This document shows positions 1 to 17,766 of a stretch of 64,000 nucleotides of DNA, one piece after another. Within the stretch, counting starts at the first letter, position 1. Each line of letters starts with the position of its first letter. Origin of the DNA: Acidobacteriota bacterium (GTDB taxonomy: Bacteria > Acidobacteriota > Terriglobia > Acidiferrales > UBA7541); NCBI GenBank assembly GCA_013289585.1, contig JABCZR010000016.1, positions 1 to 64,000 of the forward strand, written 5' to 3'. The notes under the pieces are model-generated. The model did not search any database, was not told where the DNA came from, and saw only the letters and a list, made by a program, of their open reading frames with translations. The position numbers and the translations under genes were made by a program.

Positions 1-123
1 GATAACGTGAGCTGCGAAGTGACGCTGATCACGCCGGTGGCTTTGGAGAAGGGCTTGCGCTTCGCGATTCGCGAAGGCGGCCACACGGTGGGTGCGGGAG
101 CAGTAACGGAAATCATCGAGTAG
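1..123 (+). CDS. tuf: Elongation factor Tu, C-terminal fragment (cut by window edge)
   Basis: Only the last 40 codons are inside the window, in frame from base 1 to the TAG at 121-123. The readable residues end in the near-invariant EF-Tu C-terminus ([14 protein letters not shown] then VTEIIE), which is domain 3 of the GTPase that delivers aminoacyl-tRNA to the ribosome. It lies 49 bp upstream of rpmG, the usual tuf-rpmG-tRNA-Trp-secE-nusG order. The identification is firm. The start and GTPase domain lie outside the window. Confidence 0.97.
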   Translation, partial: DNVSCEVTLITPVALEKGLRFAIREGGHTVGAGAVTEIIE

Positions 124-172
124 GTTTTCTCCGTCGCAACGCGGCGGACGCAGCAAGAAAAGGGATTCGGCT

Positions 173-322
173 ATGCGCGAGATCATTACGTTGCAATGCG
201 GGGATTGCAAAAACCGCAACTACACAACGACGAAGAACAAAAAGAAGCACACTGAGCGGATGGAAACGAAGAAGTTCTGCAACACGTGCCGGAAGCAAAC
301 GGCGCACAAGGAAGTGAAGTAA
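173..322 (+). CDS. rpmG: 50S ribosomal protein L33
   Basis: A 49-residue basic protein beginning MREIITLQCGDCKNRNY. It carries four cysteines as two CxxC pairs (C9/C12 and C36/C39), so this is the zinc-ribbon form of L33 rather than the cysteine-free form some bacteria induce under zinc limitation. L33 sits on the large subunit near the E site. The ATG at 173 gives the usual family length. The gene lies between tuf and tRNA-Trp, its normal place. No zinc-independent paralogue is seen in this window. Confidence 0.96.
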   Translation: MREIITLQCGDCKNRNYTTTKNKKKHTERMETKKFCNTCRKQTAHKEVK

Positions 323-366
323 CGCTTCCTGTTCGCCGGGGTGGGGGACAGACCGGTTTTGAATTT

Positions 367-441
367 AGGGGAGTCGTCCAACGGCTAGGACTCCGGTCTC
401 CAAAACCGGGTATGGGGGTTCGAATCCCTCCTCCCCTGCCA
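367..441 (+). tRNA. tRNA-Trp (anticodon CCA)
   Basis: A full cloverleaf can be drawn by hand. The acceptor AGGGGAG (367-373) pairs with CTCCCCT (431-437). A 4-bp D stem is at 376-379/388-391. The anticodon stem CCGGT/ACCGG (393-397/405-409) encloses the loop CTCCAAA with anticodon CCA at 400-402. The T stem is 414-418/426-430 with loop TTCGAAT. The 3' CCA (439-441) is encoded in the DNA. CCA reads UGG, so it carries tryptophan. Its position between rpmG and secE is conserved in many bacteria. Confidence 0.97.
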
Positions 442-518
442 GAGTTGTGGCGTTCGAACGGCGGACGCAAGCAGAAAGAGGACAGACAGGAATGTTTGTC
501 CTACGGGACTGAGGATTC

Positions 519-809
519 ATGGCGACGCAGGCGGTCAAAGTGAAGAACGAAGAATCGCAGGGCAACGCCATCACCGGGGCAGCAGCCGGGGTGGGCGAAA
601 AAGTCAGCGGCACGATCGCAGATACGCGCGAATTCCTACACGACGTTCGCGTGGAGATGAAGCAGGTGACGTGGCCCAGCCGCGAGGATGTGATCTCGAC
701 GACCTGGGTGGTCATTGCGACGGTGGCATTTTTTGGAGTGTATCTAGAAATCGTCGACAAGCTCGTGCAGCTCGGTGTGGCGTACGTTCTGAAGAAGTTC
801 GGCGTCTGA
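519..809 (+). CDS. secE: Protein translocase subunit SecE
   Basis: A 96-residue protein of the SecYEG translocon. The N-terminal ~40 residues are hydrophilic. The family core follows: an amphipathic helix ending in the motif VEMKQVTWPSREDV (about residues 45-58), then one transmembrane helix (about 62-82). This is the single-helix SecE common outside enterobacteria, which have three helices. The start ATG is preceded by a TGAGG-type ribosome site. nusG follows after 16 bp, so the two are almost certainly co-transcribed. Confidence 0.96.
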   Translation: MATQAVKVKNEESQGNAITGAAAGVGEKVSGTIADTREFLHDVRVEMKQVTWPSREDVISTTWVVIATVAFFGVYLEIVDKLVQLGVAYVLKKFGV

Positions 810-825
810 AGGGGACCAGAGATCG

Positions 826-1359
826 ATGGGAATGCAGTGGTACATCATCCATACCTACTCGGGCTTTGAAAAGAAAGTTAAAGAAAGTCTCGAGAGCCGC
901 GTGGAAGCGTTCACGCTCCAGGACAAGATCGGCCGCGTGCTGATCCCCATGGAGGAAGTGGTGGAAGTGCGCGGCGGCAAGAAAGTGGTTTCGAATCGCA
1001 TGTCCTATCCCGGCTACGTGCTGGTGGAGATGGACCTCGATGAAAACACCTGGCACATCGTGCGGTCGACACCACGCGTAACCGGATTTGTGGGATCGGC
1101 TACGTCGCCGTCTCCGCTGACGGAAGCGGAAGTGGATGGGATCATCAATCGGGTGCATACGCCGCAGGACCGCCCGAAGCCGAAAGTGGTCTTCGAGCGC
1201 AACGAGCAGGTGCGCATCGTGGACGGGCCGTTTGCGAATTTCAACGGGAACGTGGAAGAGATCGACAACGATCACAGCCGATTGAAAGTTTCGGTGACGA
1301 TTTTTGGACGGTCAACTCCGGTGGAGTTGGACTTCGCGAGCGTCGAGAAGTTGGGATAA
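826..1359 (+). CDS. nusG: Transcription elongation/termination factor NusG
   Basis: A 177-residue protein with an N-terminal NGN domain (from QWYIIHTYSGFEKKV, about residues 4-115) and a C-terminal KOW domain (about 125-177, core GPFANFNGNVEEID). NusG binds the clamp of RNA polymerase, suppresses pausing, and through the KOW domain contacts Rho or ribosomal protein S10. The annotated ATG has a good upstream GGGGA site; a second ATG two codons later is possible. It lies directly upstream of the rplKAJL-rpoBC block, as in most bacteria. Confidence 0.97.
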   Translation: MGMQWYIIHTYSGFEKKVKESLESRVEAFTLQDKIGRVLIPMEEVVEVRGGKKVVSNRMSYPGYVLVEMDLDENTWHIVRSTPRVTGFVGSATSPSPLTEAEVDGIINRVHTPQDRPKPKVVFERNEQVRIVDGPFANFNGNVEEIDNDHSRLKVSVTIFGRSTPVELDFASVEKLG

Positions 1360-1401
1360 GCCGCGCAGCGCGCGAGAACGAAAAGGGATTGAGGCAGGAA
1401 C

Positions 1402-1833
1402 ATGGCAAAGAAGATTCAAACGACGATCAAGCTGCAATTGCCCGCGGGCAAGGCTACTCCGGCGCCACCGGTCGGTACCGCTCTCGGCCCGCACGGGCTG
1501 AACATCATGGATTTTTGCAAGCAGTTCAACGCCAAGACCGCGAAGGAAGCGGACGGGATGATTTTCCCGGTGCTGGTGACGGTTTACACCGACCGCACGT
1601 TCACGTTCATCCTGAAGACCCCGCCGGCTTCGGTGCTGTTGAAGCGCGCGGCCAACATCGCCAAGGGTTCCGCCGAGCCGAACCGCAATAAGGTCGGCAA
1701 AGTGACGAAGAAGCAAGTCGAGGAAATCGCGAAGATCAAGCTTGTCGATCTCAACACCACCAATCTGGAGTCCGCGGTGCGCACCGTGATGGGTACGGCG
1801 CGCAACATGGGCCTGGAAGTCGTGGAAGCCTAG
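1402..1833 (+). CDS. rplK: 50S ribosomal protein L11
   Basis: A 143-residue protein of normal L11 length. The N-terminal domain carries the proline-rich motif [20 protein letters not shown] that contacts release and elongation factors. The C-terminal RNA-binding domain (about residues 72-143) contains [18 protein letters not shown]11 forms the base of the GTPase-associated stalk with L10/L12 and binds 23S rRNA at the thiostrepton region. It is 42 bp from nusG and 36 bp from rplA. Confidence 0.97.
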   Translation: MAKKIQTTIKLQLPAGKATPAPPVGTALGPHGLNIMDFCKQFNAKTAKEADGMIFPVLVTVYTDRTFTFILKTPPASVLLKRAANIAKGSAEPNRNKVGKVTKKQVEEIAKIKLVDLNTTNLESAVRTVMGTARNMGLEVVEA

Positions 1834-1869
1834 AAGCTCAGGTGCTACGGGATCGAAGGGGTAACAGCA

Positions 1870-2580
1870 ATGACCAAGAAGGCCGGGAAGAACGCGGAGA
1901 AAGCGCGCAAGCAGGTGGAAGCGCGCCCGTACAAGCTCGCCGAAGCAGCCGAGCTTCTGAAGAAGACGCATCATACGAAGTTTAACGAGACCGTGGAGCT
2001 GGCGATCAATCTGGGCGTGGACCCGAAGCATTCCGACCAGGTGGTTCGCGGCATGGTGGGATTGCCGAATGGACTTGGAAAATCCGTGCGCGTGCTGGTG
2101 ATTGCGGGCGGCGACAAAGTACGTGAAGCGCAGGAGGCTGGCGCGGATTTCGTCGGCGGCGACGAAATCGTGCAGAAGATCATGGAAGGATGGACGGATT
2201 ACGACGCGGTGATCGCCACGCCGGACATGATGCGCTCCGCCGGCAAGCTGGGCAAAGTGCTTGGACCGCGCGGCCTGATGCCCAATCCGAAAACCGGCAC
2301 GGTGACTTTCGACGTAGCCAAGGCCATCAAGGAAGTGAAAGCCGGAAAAGTGGAATTCCGCGTGGACAAAGCGGGAATCGTGCACTGCGCCATCGGAAAG
2401 ATCCAGTTTGACCCAGCGAAGATCGCGGAAAACGCGCACGCGGTGATTGACGCGGTGGTGAAAGCCAAGCCGGCCGCTGCCAAGGGCAAGTACGTCAAGA
2501 AAATTACCCTGACCTCGACGATGGGACCGGGAATCACGATCGATTTGGCCGAGTCGGAGGCGTTGGCTACCGCCGCGTAA
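1870..2580 (+). CDS. rplA: 50S ribosomal protein L1
   Basis: A 236-residue L1 protein of the mobile L1 stalk at the E site. The signature [18 protein letters not shown] is present at about residues 130-147, followed by the conserved segment that binds 23S rRNA. In well-studied bacteria L1 represses its own rplK-rplA mRNA through a site that mimics its rRNA target. I did not find a convincing L1 target here, so autoregulation is expected from the family rather than seen. The ATG at 1870 gives normal family length. Confidence 0.97.
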   Translation: MTKKAGKNAEKARKQVEARPYKLAEAAELLKKTHHTKFNETVELAINLGVDPKHSDQVVRGMVGLPNGLGKSVRVLVIAGGDKVREAQEAGADFVGGDEIVQKIMEGWTDYDAVIATPDMMRSAGKLGKVLGPRGLMPNPKTGTVTFDVAKAIKEVKAGKVEFRVDKAGIVHCAIGKIQFDPAKIAENAHAVIDAVVKAKPAAAKGKYVKKITLTSTMGPGITIDLAESEALATAA

Positions 2581-2610
2581 TTGCGCGAGCGAAACCAACG
2601 GAGCGAATTT

Positions 2611-3189
2611 ATGAAAAAGCGCAGTGAAAAACAACAGGACCTCGACAAGCTGAAAACAGAGCTTGCCAAGGTATCCACCGTCATCCTGACGACGTTTCAG
2701 GGAATAACGGTTGAAAACGACACCAAACTCCGCCGCGCAGTACAGGCCGCGGGCGGCAAGTACCAGGTCGTAAAAAATACGCTTGCGGAGCGCGCCGGAG
2801 CCGGCACGCCCGCGGAGAACGTGCTCAAGAACCTGAGCGGCACGAATTCAATCGCGTACACAGCAACCGATCCCGTGGCGCTGGCTAAAGCTCTTACGAA
2901 GATTGCCAAAGACGTTCCTGCGTTTCAGTTCAAGTCCGGGGTAGTCGAAGGCCGCGTGATTTCCATCGCGGAGATTCAGCAACTGGCGAATCTGCCGTCG
3001 AAGGAAGAGCTCATCAGCAAGATCATGTTCCTGCTGAACGCACCGGCGCAGCGCATCGCGATGGCGCTGAACGGGTTGCCGCGCAACCTGGCGGTGACCG
3101 TCAGCGAAGCTATCAAGGCCAACAAGTTTGGGTCCGGCGGGACCAGTGCAGCACCCACTGCTGAACCGGCTCCCGAAGCGGCCCAGTAA
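2611..3189 (+). CDS. rplJ: 50S ribosomal protein L10
   Basis: A 192-residue protein starting [15 protein letters not shown], the usual L10 N-terminal helix that anchors the stalk base to 23S rRNA. The C-terminal helix that recruits L7/L12 dimers lies near residues 135-165, followed by an alanine/proline-rich tail. The frame stays open back to a TTG at 2581 directly after the rplA stop. The ATG at 2611, with GGAGCG upstream, gives the expected N-terminus. rplL follows after 36 bp. Confidence 0.95.
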   Translation: MKKRSEKQQDLDKLKTELAKVSTVILTTFQGITVENDTKLRRAVQAAGGKYQVVKNTLAERAGAGTPAENVLKNLSGTNSIAYTATDPVALAKALTKIAKDVPAFQFKSGVVEGRVISIAEIQQLANLPSKEELISKIMFLLNAPAQRIAMALNGLPRNLAVTVSEAIKANKFGSGGTSAAPTAEPAPEAAQ

Positions 3190-3225
3190 GTTTAATTTCT
3201 AGATTTGAGAGGAGAAGAAAGAGTC

Positions 3226-3606
<381 letters not shown>

Positions 3607-3893
3607 TTGCCGACTCCGGCGTGGCCGGAGCCGCAAAGCTATTCGCAGTACGGGTTCAGATTGGGCGCGGCTCCTCGGGCGACGAGCTGCGCCAAAGGAA
3701 TTCGCTTACGCAAGCCGAGGCCGGTACTTGTAACAACGTCACGGGTCCAATTTGGACCCCCCGCATCCGTGTGCGCATCGCTCCCGGGCAGGTCGCTTCG
3801 CTACACGGTGTTGTGTCTTTCTCCGTTTTTCCGCCGTTTGCCCGAAAGGGATGTCGGCCGTTTTACGGCCGCCAAGAATAAAGAGGATCACGC
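3607..3893 (+). promoter_or_regulatory. rplL-rpoB intergenic leader with several hairpins
   Basis: A 287-bp gap without a convincing gene separates the ribosomal stalk genes from rpoB. It holds four simple inverted repeats. CTCCGGC/GCCGGAG (3614-3620/3624-3630) has a 3-nt loop. GGGTCC/GGACCC (3743-3748/3754-3759) has a 5-nt loop. CCC-GAAA-GGG (3841-3850) is a GNRA-type tetraloop. CGGCCG/CGGCCG (3855-3860/3866-3871) lies just before the rpoB ribosome site (AGAGGA). None has a T-run, so simple intrinsic termination is not supported. RNase processing or partial attenuation, as known in the equivalent enterobacterial gap, is plausible. Confidence 0.55.
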
Positions 3894-8324
<4,431 letters not shown>

Positions 8325-8336
8325 CCAGCGTTTTCC

Positions 8337-8368
8337 TTGGAGTGGCGCAGCAAGCTGCGCCACTCCAA
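8337..8368. repeat. Perfect 14-bp hairpin between rpoB and rpoC
   Basis: A perfect inverted repeat has arms 8337-8350 (TTGGAGTGGCGCAG) and 8355-8368 with loop CAAG. It begins 13 bp after the rpoB stop and is about 110 bp upstream of the rpoC start. No T-run follows on either strand, so it is not a standard intrinsic terminator. RNA processing, mRNA stabilisation or a mobile intergenic palindrome are possible. The sequence shows only the structure. Confidence 0.8.
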
Positions 8369-8476
8369 AGCAGCAAAATTTGATCTAGAAGTTTTCGGCA
8401 GTTGGGTTCTCAGCCGGTCCGATGCGAAATCATTGGATCGCGGCCCCGGCGAAAGCTGGGGAGGGAGGAAACAACC

Positions 8477-12679
<4,203 letters not shown>

Positions 12680-12722
12680 TTCTTAACCCTACTGCAGGCC
12701 CCAGGCCCGCAGGCAGATCGCC

Positions 12723-12763
12723 AAACGGCGTCCCGGTTACCAACGGGACGCCGTTTTTCTTTC
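12723..12763 (+). terminator. Intrinsic terminator of the rpoBC operon
   Basis: A 13-bp perfect stem (12723-12735 with 12744-12756, core ACGGCGTCCCG) has an 8-nt loop and runs into TTTTT followed by CTTTCTT. It lies 43 bp after the rpoC stop. This is a textbook Rho-independent terminator closing the transcription/translation block. Confidence 0.95.
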
Positions 12764-12898
12764 TTGAACTTAGTACAGGTGTAATTCAGGAACCTCCTGG
12801 CACCGCTTTCATTGCTGAAACACGGCCGGAGTTTCTAGAATGAAGTGGGTCAACTATCAGCGAAAGGCTTCTGATACTCGCGCATCGCGCCCTCTCTT

Positions 12899-15556
12899 AT
12901 GCTTGAAGAAAACCAACGCCGCACGCGCGCCGCAGGCGGCTCATTGCCGGGTGCCGACAGCCGTTCCACTGTCGCTTCCCGTTTTGAGAGGTTTGAAAAG
13001 CGGCAGAACGAGCTTTGGCGGCTCACGTTCTTCATTCTTTTTTGTCTTGCCGTGGCTTATGCCTGGACTTCCAAAGACGCCATTCATTCGTTTGCGCACG
13101 GCCTTGAATCTCTTCCGATCTGGCTGGTCGTCCTGGTGGTGCTATTCGCCGCGTACATGTGGAACAAGACGCGGGAGATCTCCGAGCTGCGCGGACTTTT
13201 GCATGGCCTGGAACAGCGCGATGCTGCGCCGCCAAGCGGAGAACAACTGGATCAGCTCTTCGACATCATCGCCCGTTCGCAGCAGGGCTATCGCGACCTG
13301 ATTGACTCTTTCGACGATGTTCTGCTGGCGCTCACACTGGACGGCCAGATTCGCGCGGTCAATCGGAGCTTTTCTGATCTAGTCAACACACCGTTCCAGC
13401 AAATTATAGGCAAGCAACTGGCCGAGTTCGTACAAGAGGGAACTGGCGATGGACGCGATCTCGTAAAGCGCGTGATGCCGCGGTTCATGGAGAGACGGCA
13501 ATGGGCGGGTGTAGTTGAGGTACGGCTGAAGAATCAATCTTCGGTGATGTACTTCGACTGCGTTGCGCACGCCATGATGCGAGCGGACAAGGTCCACGGC
13601 ATCACCGTGCTGGCACGGGATGTAAGCGCGCTGCACAAAAACGAAGCACGCTTTACCGAACTCTTTGAATCGCTTCAGGAAGGCACTTACATCACGACTC
13701 CGGACGGAGCGATCCTGGACACGAATCCCGCGCTGGTTCGAATGCTGGGCTACGATTCGAAGGAAGACTTGTTGAAACGGCAGGTGGACGAGATTTTCAT
13801 CGACCGCGCGGAAAGAAAAACGCTCAAGCAAGAGGTCGAACACCAGGCCTCACCGCAAGGCCGTGAGATCACCCTGATCCGCAAGGACGGCACTTCGATC
13901 GTTTGCCTGAACACCACCGCTGCCGTGCGCGACAGTAGCGGCGCCGTGGTGCGATATCAGGGTGCGGTCATGGACATTACCGAACGCCGTGAGATGGAAC
14001 GCCGCCTGCACCAGCAACAGGAATTTGCCCGCCGGCTGGTCGACAGTTTCCCCGATCTGATCCTTGTTCTGGACATTGCTGCGCACTATACCTTTGTCAG
14101 CCCGCGTTCGAAAGAAATTCTCGGATTCGAACCGCAGGAAATTGAGGCCTTGGATTTCGGGCATTGCGCGCATCCGGAGGACATGCCATCTGTGCAGTCG
14201 CTCTACGGGGACATTGTGGCGGGCCGCCAGACATTCGCCTCCCTGGAAGTTCGCGTGCGCCACAAGCTGGGAGACTGGCGCAGAATCCGGTTCAACTTCA
14301 GCCCGTTGGGAGACGAAAAGGGCCAGATCGCAGGAGTGGTGCTGTCCGGACGCGATGTTACCGAACTTAAGCGTCTTGAAGAACAGCTCATCCAGGCCGA
14401 AAAACTTGCCGCCATGGGCCAGATGCTCGCCGGGGTCGCTCATGAGCTGAATAATCCACTTACGGCCATCCTCGGTGTGACCGATCTTCTCCGAGAACGG
14501 GAGGGAGCCGACGAACCCACCCGGCGGCAACTCGAGCTCACGCACCGGCAGGCACGGCGCGCCGCGAGGATTGTTCAGAATCTTCTGGAATTCTCTCGAC
14601 CGGCCTCGCCGCAGAAAAAAACGTTGGACGTCAGTGGGCTCATCGAGCGCACGCTGCAGCTGCACGAGCATTCGTTGCGCCGCAACAATATCGAAGTGGA
14701 TTTTCACCCGCAGGCGGGGCTTCCAGGAGTGATTGGCGACGCGAACCAGCTCATCCAGGTTTTTTTGAACCTTGTCACCAACGCGGAACAAGCCATCCGG
14801 GAAGTCCGCGATACGGGACGCATCCAAATCCGTCTTGCGGCCGCTTCCAACCGCATCACCGTTACGGTTCAGGATGATGGCGTCGGCGTCCGCCCGGAAG
14901 CGCTGCCACGTATTTTCGACCCGTTCTACACCACCAAGCGGCCCGGAGGAGGGACCGGCCTCGGACTCAGTATCTGCATGTCTATCATTCGGGAACATGG
15001 CGGGAACATCGAAGCCGAATCGCTTCCGGCAGGCGGTTCTGCCTTCACAGTCTATCTACCCCTCGCGGTTGGGCAGCCTCCAGAGACCCTCTCCGCTCCC
15101 TCGGAAATGCTCGCCTCGTCGGTTGAATGGGTTCGTTCGGCGGCGGCGACGCTCAAGGACCGGACGGTGCTCGTTCTCGACGACGAAGAAAGCATCCGCT
15201 TGCTGATTGAGGAAGGGCTGTCCGCACAAGGCTTGCAAGTGGATTGCGTCGGAACTATCGAGGAAGCGCTCGCAATCCTGAAAAACTCAAGCTATGACGC
15301 GCTACTCTGCGACTTGCATCTCTCTTCAGGAGGATTCGCAGTCGATGGGCGAGAGGCTGCCAGCCGCATCCTTGACGTAGCGGGAGCGCAAAAGCCGGTC
15401 GTGATTTACATGACGGGAGATTTAGTTGAACTCGAGAGCGCCGCCGCCAGACATGGCGTGCGGTTTTGTCTGCAGAAACCCTTCCGCATTTCCGAAGTGC
15501 TTGCGATGCTGCGGGACGCATTCTCGAAAGCTCCAGCGGAATTTCCGCGCCCGTGA
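12899..15556 (+). CDS. Hybrid PAS-domain sensor histidine kinase with C-terminal receiver
   Basis: An 885-residue two-component hybrid. Two transmembrane helices (about residues 40-57 and 70-88) are followed by a short coiled region and three PAS-type sensory domains (about 125-250, 250-370, 375-495). The dimerisation/phosphoacceptor domain has H515 in AHELNNPLTAILG. The ATPase domain shows the N box NLVTNAEQA, the DDGVGV box and GTGLGLS. A C-terminal receiver begins near residue 757, with acidic DDEE, phosphoacceptor D805 and the KPF lysine. It probably autophosphorylates H515 and passes phosphate to D805. No output protein is adjacent, so partners and signal are unknown. The ATG at 12899 is the first plausible start. 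Confidence 0.93.
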   Translation: MLEENQRRTRAAGGSLPGADSRSTVASRFERFEKRQNELWRLTFFILFCLAVAYAWTSKDAIHSFAHGLESLPIWLVVLVVLFAAYMWNKTREISELRGLLHGLEQRDAAPPSGEQLDQLFDIIARSQQGYRDLIDSFDDVLLALTLDGQIRAVNRSFSDLVNTPFQQIIGKQLAEFVQEGTGDGRDLVKRVMPRFMERRQWAGVVEVRLKNQSSVMYFDCVAHAMMRADKVHGITVLARDVSALHKNEARFTELFESLQEGTYITTPDGAILDTNPALVRMLGYDSKEDLLKRQVDEIFIDRAERKTLKQEVEHQASPQGREITLIRKDGTSIVCLNTTAAVRDSSGAVVRYQGAVMDITERREMERRLHQQQEFARRLVDSFPDLILVLDIAAHYTFVSPRSKEILGFEPQEIEALDFGHCAHPEDMPSVQSLYGDIVAGRQTFASLEVRVRHKLGDWRRIRFNFSPLGDEKGQIAGVVLSGRDVTELKRLEEQLIQAEKLAAMGQMLAGVAHELNNPLTAILGVTDLLREREGADEPTRRQLELTHRQARRAARIVQNLLEFSRPASPQKKTLDVSGLIERTLQLHEHSLRRNNIEVDFHPQAGLPGVIGDANQLIQVFLNLVTNAEQAIREVRDTGRIQIRLAAASNRITVTVQDDGVGVRPEALPRIFDPFYTTKRPGGGTGLGLSICMSIIREHGGNIEAESLPAGGSAFTVYLPLAVGQPPETLSAPSEMLASSVEWVRSAAATLKDRTVLVLDDEESIRLLIEEGLSAQGLQVDCVGTIEEALAILKNSSYDALLCDLHLSSGGFAVDGREAASRILDVAGAQKPVVIYMTGDLVELESAAARHGVRFCLQKPFRISEVLAMLRDAFSKAPAEFPRP

Positions 15557-15571
15557 GAGGGTTTCCCCGGC

Positions 15572-16576
15572 TCAATTCTTCGGTTTTGCGGACGCAGGCA
15601 TGGTTGGCGCCGGTTCGTCTACCCCGAAATCCCACACGTAGAGATTCATGCCATCCGGCAGGATTTCCGCCAGCGCATACTCGCCGGGAAGCAGCGGCTC
15701 GCCGAGCGTAAACCGGAACACCGTGGGTGCAACATCCCAACGCTCCATCGAAACCGTTGCGCGTGCTGCTTCTTCCTGCCCGAAGAGGCTCCTGATGGTC
15801 TCCAACTGGCGCTTGTCACCCTTGACCGTCGCGCGCACTAGTTCCACTTCCGGCCCCGATTCGCCTGGCCGGCTACTCCTGATGATCGGCGTGGTGCGAT
15901 CGGGATCCGGAGGCGCCTCCCGCAGGTAAAACTCTGCGCGCCCATTGGTCACGCGAATCTTAGCTCTGGCTCCGGGAAGTTCTACGTTGTGCTTCCCCGG
16001 GATGATCGGAATTGGCGAAAGGACTTGCTTGAGATACTGCTTCTTGTCTGTCTTGACCTGTGACCCGGCTTGCGCGAGGAGCCTGACGGATTTCCCATCG
16101 ACCACGAACATGCCCTCTCCGGAGGGCAGGAAGAGCCCAGGCCCTACCTGGAGGCTTGCGTCCACATCCATAACAGGTTCGAGGTTCTGGGCTTGTTCGC
16201 GCGCCCGAACTTTATTGGCGAGAGCTTCCTCGTTGCTCTTCGCCGCCGCTTCGGCCTTGGCCGTGGCGTCCCAATCGACCATCGCGGCGGGGATCTCCTC
16301 CCATTCTCCGCGCTCCGCGCTGAGGTATCGGACACGGTCTCCGGTCCGCTGATAATCGCGGGTCAGCTGGAAACTGCCATCCTTCAAGATAAGCTTTTTT
16401 CCGCGGGGCAAGACTGGCACGCCCGGCGCGGGATCCTTGCCCTCGTCGTGGGGGGTAGCTGTCGATTGCGTCTGCCGGGGAGAGGGCCCGCTTGGGGACT
16501 GGCCATATCCGGCTGAGCCCATCCAAGCAAGGAGAACAGCCCACGACAAGAAGATCGCGATTCTGGATAAACCCAT
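15572..16576 (-). CDS. Secreted hypothetical protein
   Basis: A 334-residue protein with a clear signal peptide when started at ATG 16576 (MGLSRIAIFLSWAVLLAWMG, then a small-residue cleavage region before Q). The frame is open for another 48 codons upstream, but those residues are not signal-like and are left out. A recognisable stretch at about residues 60-100 (KKLILKDGSFQL, RVRYLSAERGEWEEIP, VDWDAT) recurs, as I recall, in uncharacterised acidobacterial proteins. An alanine/lysine-rich helix follows, then a beta-rich C-terminal half. I do not recognise a function. It is convergent with the hybrid kinase, 15 bp apart. Confidence 0.75.
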   Translation of the reverse strand: MGLSRIAIFLSWAVLLAWMGSAGYGQSPSGPSPRQTQSTATPHDEGKDPAPGVPVLPRGKKLILKDGSFQLTRDYQRTGDRVRYLSAERGEWEEIPAAMVDWDATAKAEAAAKSNEEALANKVRAREQAQNLEPVMDVDASLQVGPGLFLPSGEGMFVVDGKSVRLLAQAGSQVKTDKKQYLKQVLSPIPIIPGKHNVELPGARAKIRVTNGRAEFYLREAPPDPDRTTPIIRSSRPGESGPEVELVRATVKGDKRQLETIRSLFGQEEAARATVSMERWDVAPTVFRFTLGEPLLPGEYALAEILPDGMNLYVWDFGVDEPAPTMPASAKPKN

Positions 16577-16691
16577 GGTCTTTGCCTTAAGAGATGCGAT
16601 GCAATCGAACCAGCCCGGTTGCCTCTCCATTGAGCATACGCCCGGCGCTTGAAAGCCCGCAACCCGGCGTTTGGGCGAACCAGAAACACGA

Positions 16692-16720
16692 ATGGCTCCC
16701 CGGACAAGCCAGGGAGCCAT
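16692..16720 (-). terminator. Possible weak terminator after the small HTH-like gene
   Basis: A perfect 9-bp inverted repeat (ATGGCTCCC at 16692-16700, GGGAGCCAT at 16712-16720) with an 11-nt spacer lies just past the 3' end of the minus-strand gene at 16747-16965. On the minus strand it is followed by a T-rich but interrupted stretch, so termination is plausible but not strong. Confidence 0.45.
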
Positions 16721-16746
16721 AAGAATTCTTTCAGAGTTCTAGGGCG

Positions 16747-16965
16747 TCAGTGCGTGCACTTCGGAAAGAGGGTCACCAGAACCATCAAGTCCGAAAGGGT
16801 GAACAGCCATTGGTCCGCGCTTTTGCCGGCAGCTTCAGCCGCACGCGCAATAAAGCCCAAGTGGCGGCTCTTCGCGAAATTGTGCACGTGCTCGACACAG
16901 ATTCCCGTCAGGCTGGCAATTTCGGAATCGGTGAAGATTTTTTTGCTCGCTTTCACGGTAACCAT
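16747..16965 (-). CDS. Small HTH-like protein
   Basis: A 72-residue protein started at ATG 16965, chosen because AGAGGAG lies at good spacing upstream. The frame is open 20 codons further but without a ribosome site. The segment FTDSEIASLTGICVEHVHNF reads like a MerR/excisionase-type helix-turn-helix, followed by KSRHLGFI and a helical C-terminus. A small DNA-binding role is therefore likely, though the fold is inferred by eye. Upstream, at 17012-17026, an inverted repeat GATGC-TTTTT-GCATC could be its own operator. No neighbour reveals a target. Confidence 0.65.
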   Translation of the reverse strand: MVTVKASKKIFTDSEIASLTGICVEHVHNFAKSRHLGFIARAAEAAGKSADQWLFTLSDLMVLVTLFPKCTH

Positions 16966-17199
16966 GGCCCGGCTCCTCTTACTGTGACCCAACTCGTCCC
17001 ACATTGCGTTTGATGCTTTTTGCATCGTAATAGCTGCATCTTTTACTGAGCAATAGTCGTTCCGTTCCGGTGGAGAAAAACGATCCTCCTAGTACTTTCC
17101 ACCCAAAAGGCCCTAATTTCAGCCTTTTCTTGCGTTTTTCCGCAGTCTTGGCGAATAGTACCGGCTGCTCAGGAGAGAAATCAGAGTGGTAAAATTGTT

Positions 17200-17739
17200 C
17201 TACTTTTGCAAATTTGCTACGACTTTTGGGAGAGCGGCGGCAGTTTCTCGCATCTGCTTCGTGTGCCGTATTTCATGTGAGGCGATCATCTGTAACCATC
17301 CATACATATTCAACACGCCCAGAAATGCGTGCGGCATGGTGTAGGGCCGCAGGTCGCGGCCTCGAGTCTCGTCGATGAACGCCAAAGTTCGCTGGCGAAC
17401 TTCCCGCAATTCCGCAAGCATCGCTTCTTTTTCTCGAACCAATTGGCTGTCCGTCTGAAGCGGGGTTTTCCTCCGAATCAGCCGGAGTTCCACGAGGGCC
17501 ATGGGGAGGTGAACCCGTTTGTAGAAAGGCAGCGCCCTGGGCGGTCTTAGCAGAACTTTATCCAAATTCCTGAGGATGGCCCGCTCGATGGTAATCAAGT
17601 GCCCTACGAGCTGGCCCGCAGACCAGCGCTCCGCGCCGGGAGGAGTTTGCCATTGATCCGCGGGCACAGCATCCGCTGCTCGCAAGAATGATTTCTGCGC
17701 GCGATCCAGATTTTCGACGATGGTTTTAAGCGCGGGCAA
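17200..17739 (-). CDS. DinB/YfiT-like four-helix metalloprotein
   Basis: A 179-residue all-helical protein resembling the DinB superfamily, which folds as a four-helix bundle carrying a divalent metal bound by three histidines. Visible candidates are H47 in GQLVGHLITIE and the pair in ASHEIRHTKQ near residue 155. The first of these, with the WSAGQLVGHL context, is typical of the family. The start is TTG (17737-17739), since no ATG or GTG fits better; the ribosome site is weak. It lies 27 bp downstream of gatA and may be co-transcribed. The substrate is unknown; some relatives are thiol transferases. Confidence 0.8.
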   Translation of the reverse strand: MPALKTIVENLDRAQKSFLRAADAVPADQWQTPPGAERWSAGQLVGHLITIERAILRNLDKVLLRPPRALPFYKRVHLPMALVELRLIRRKTPLQTDSQLVREKEAMLAELREVRQRTLAFIDETRGRDLRPYTMPHAFLGVLNMYGWLQMIASHEIRHTKQMRETAAALPKVVANLQK

Positions 17740-17766
17740 GGTGTCGCTGAAATCGTTCCGGCAATC

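Noticed and set aside
8402-8476. Longer rpoC N-terminus
   Set aside because: The extra residues do not match the family, whereas TTG 8477 has a strong ribosome site and the expected N-terminus.
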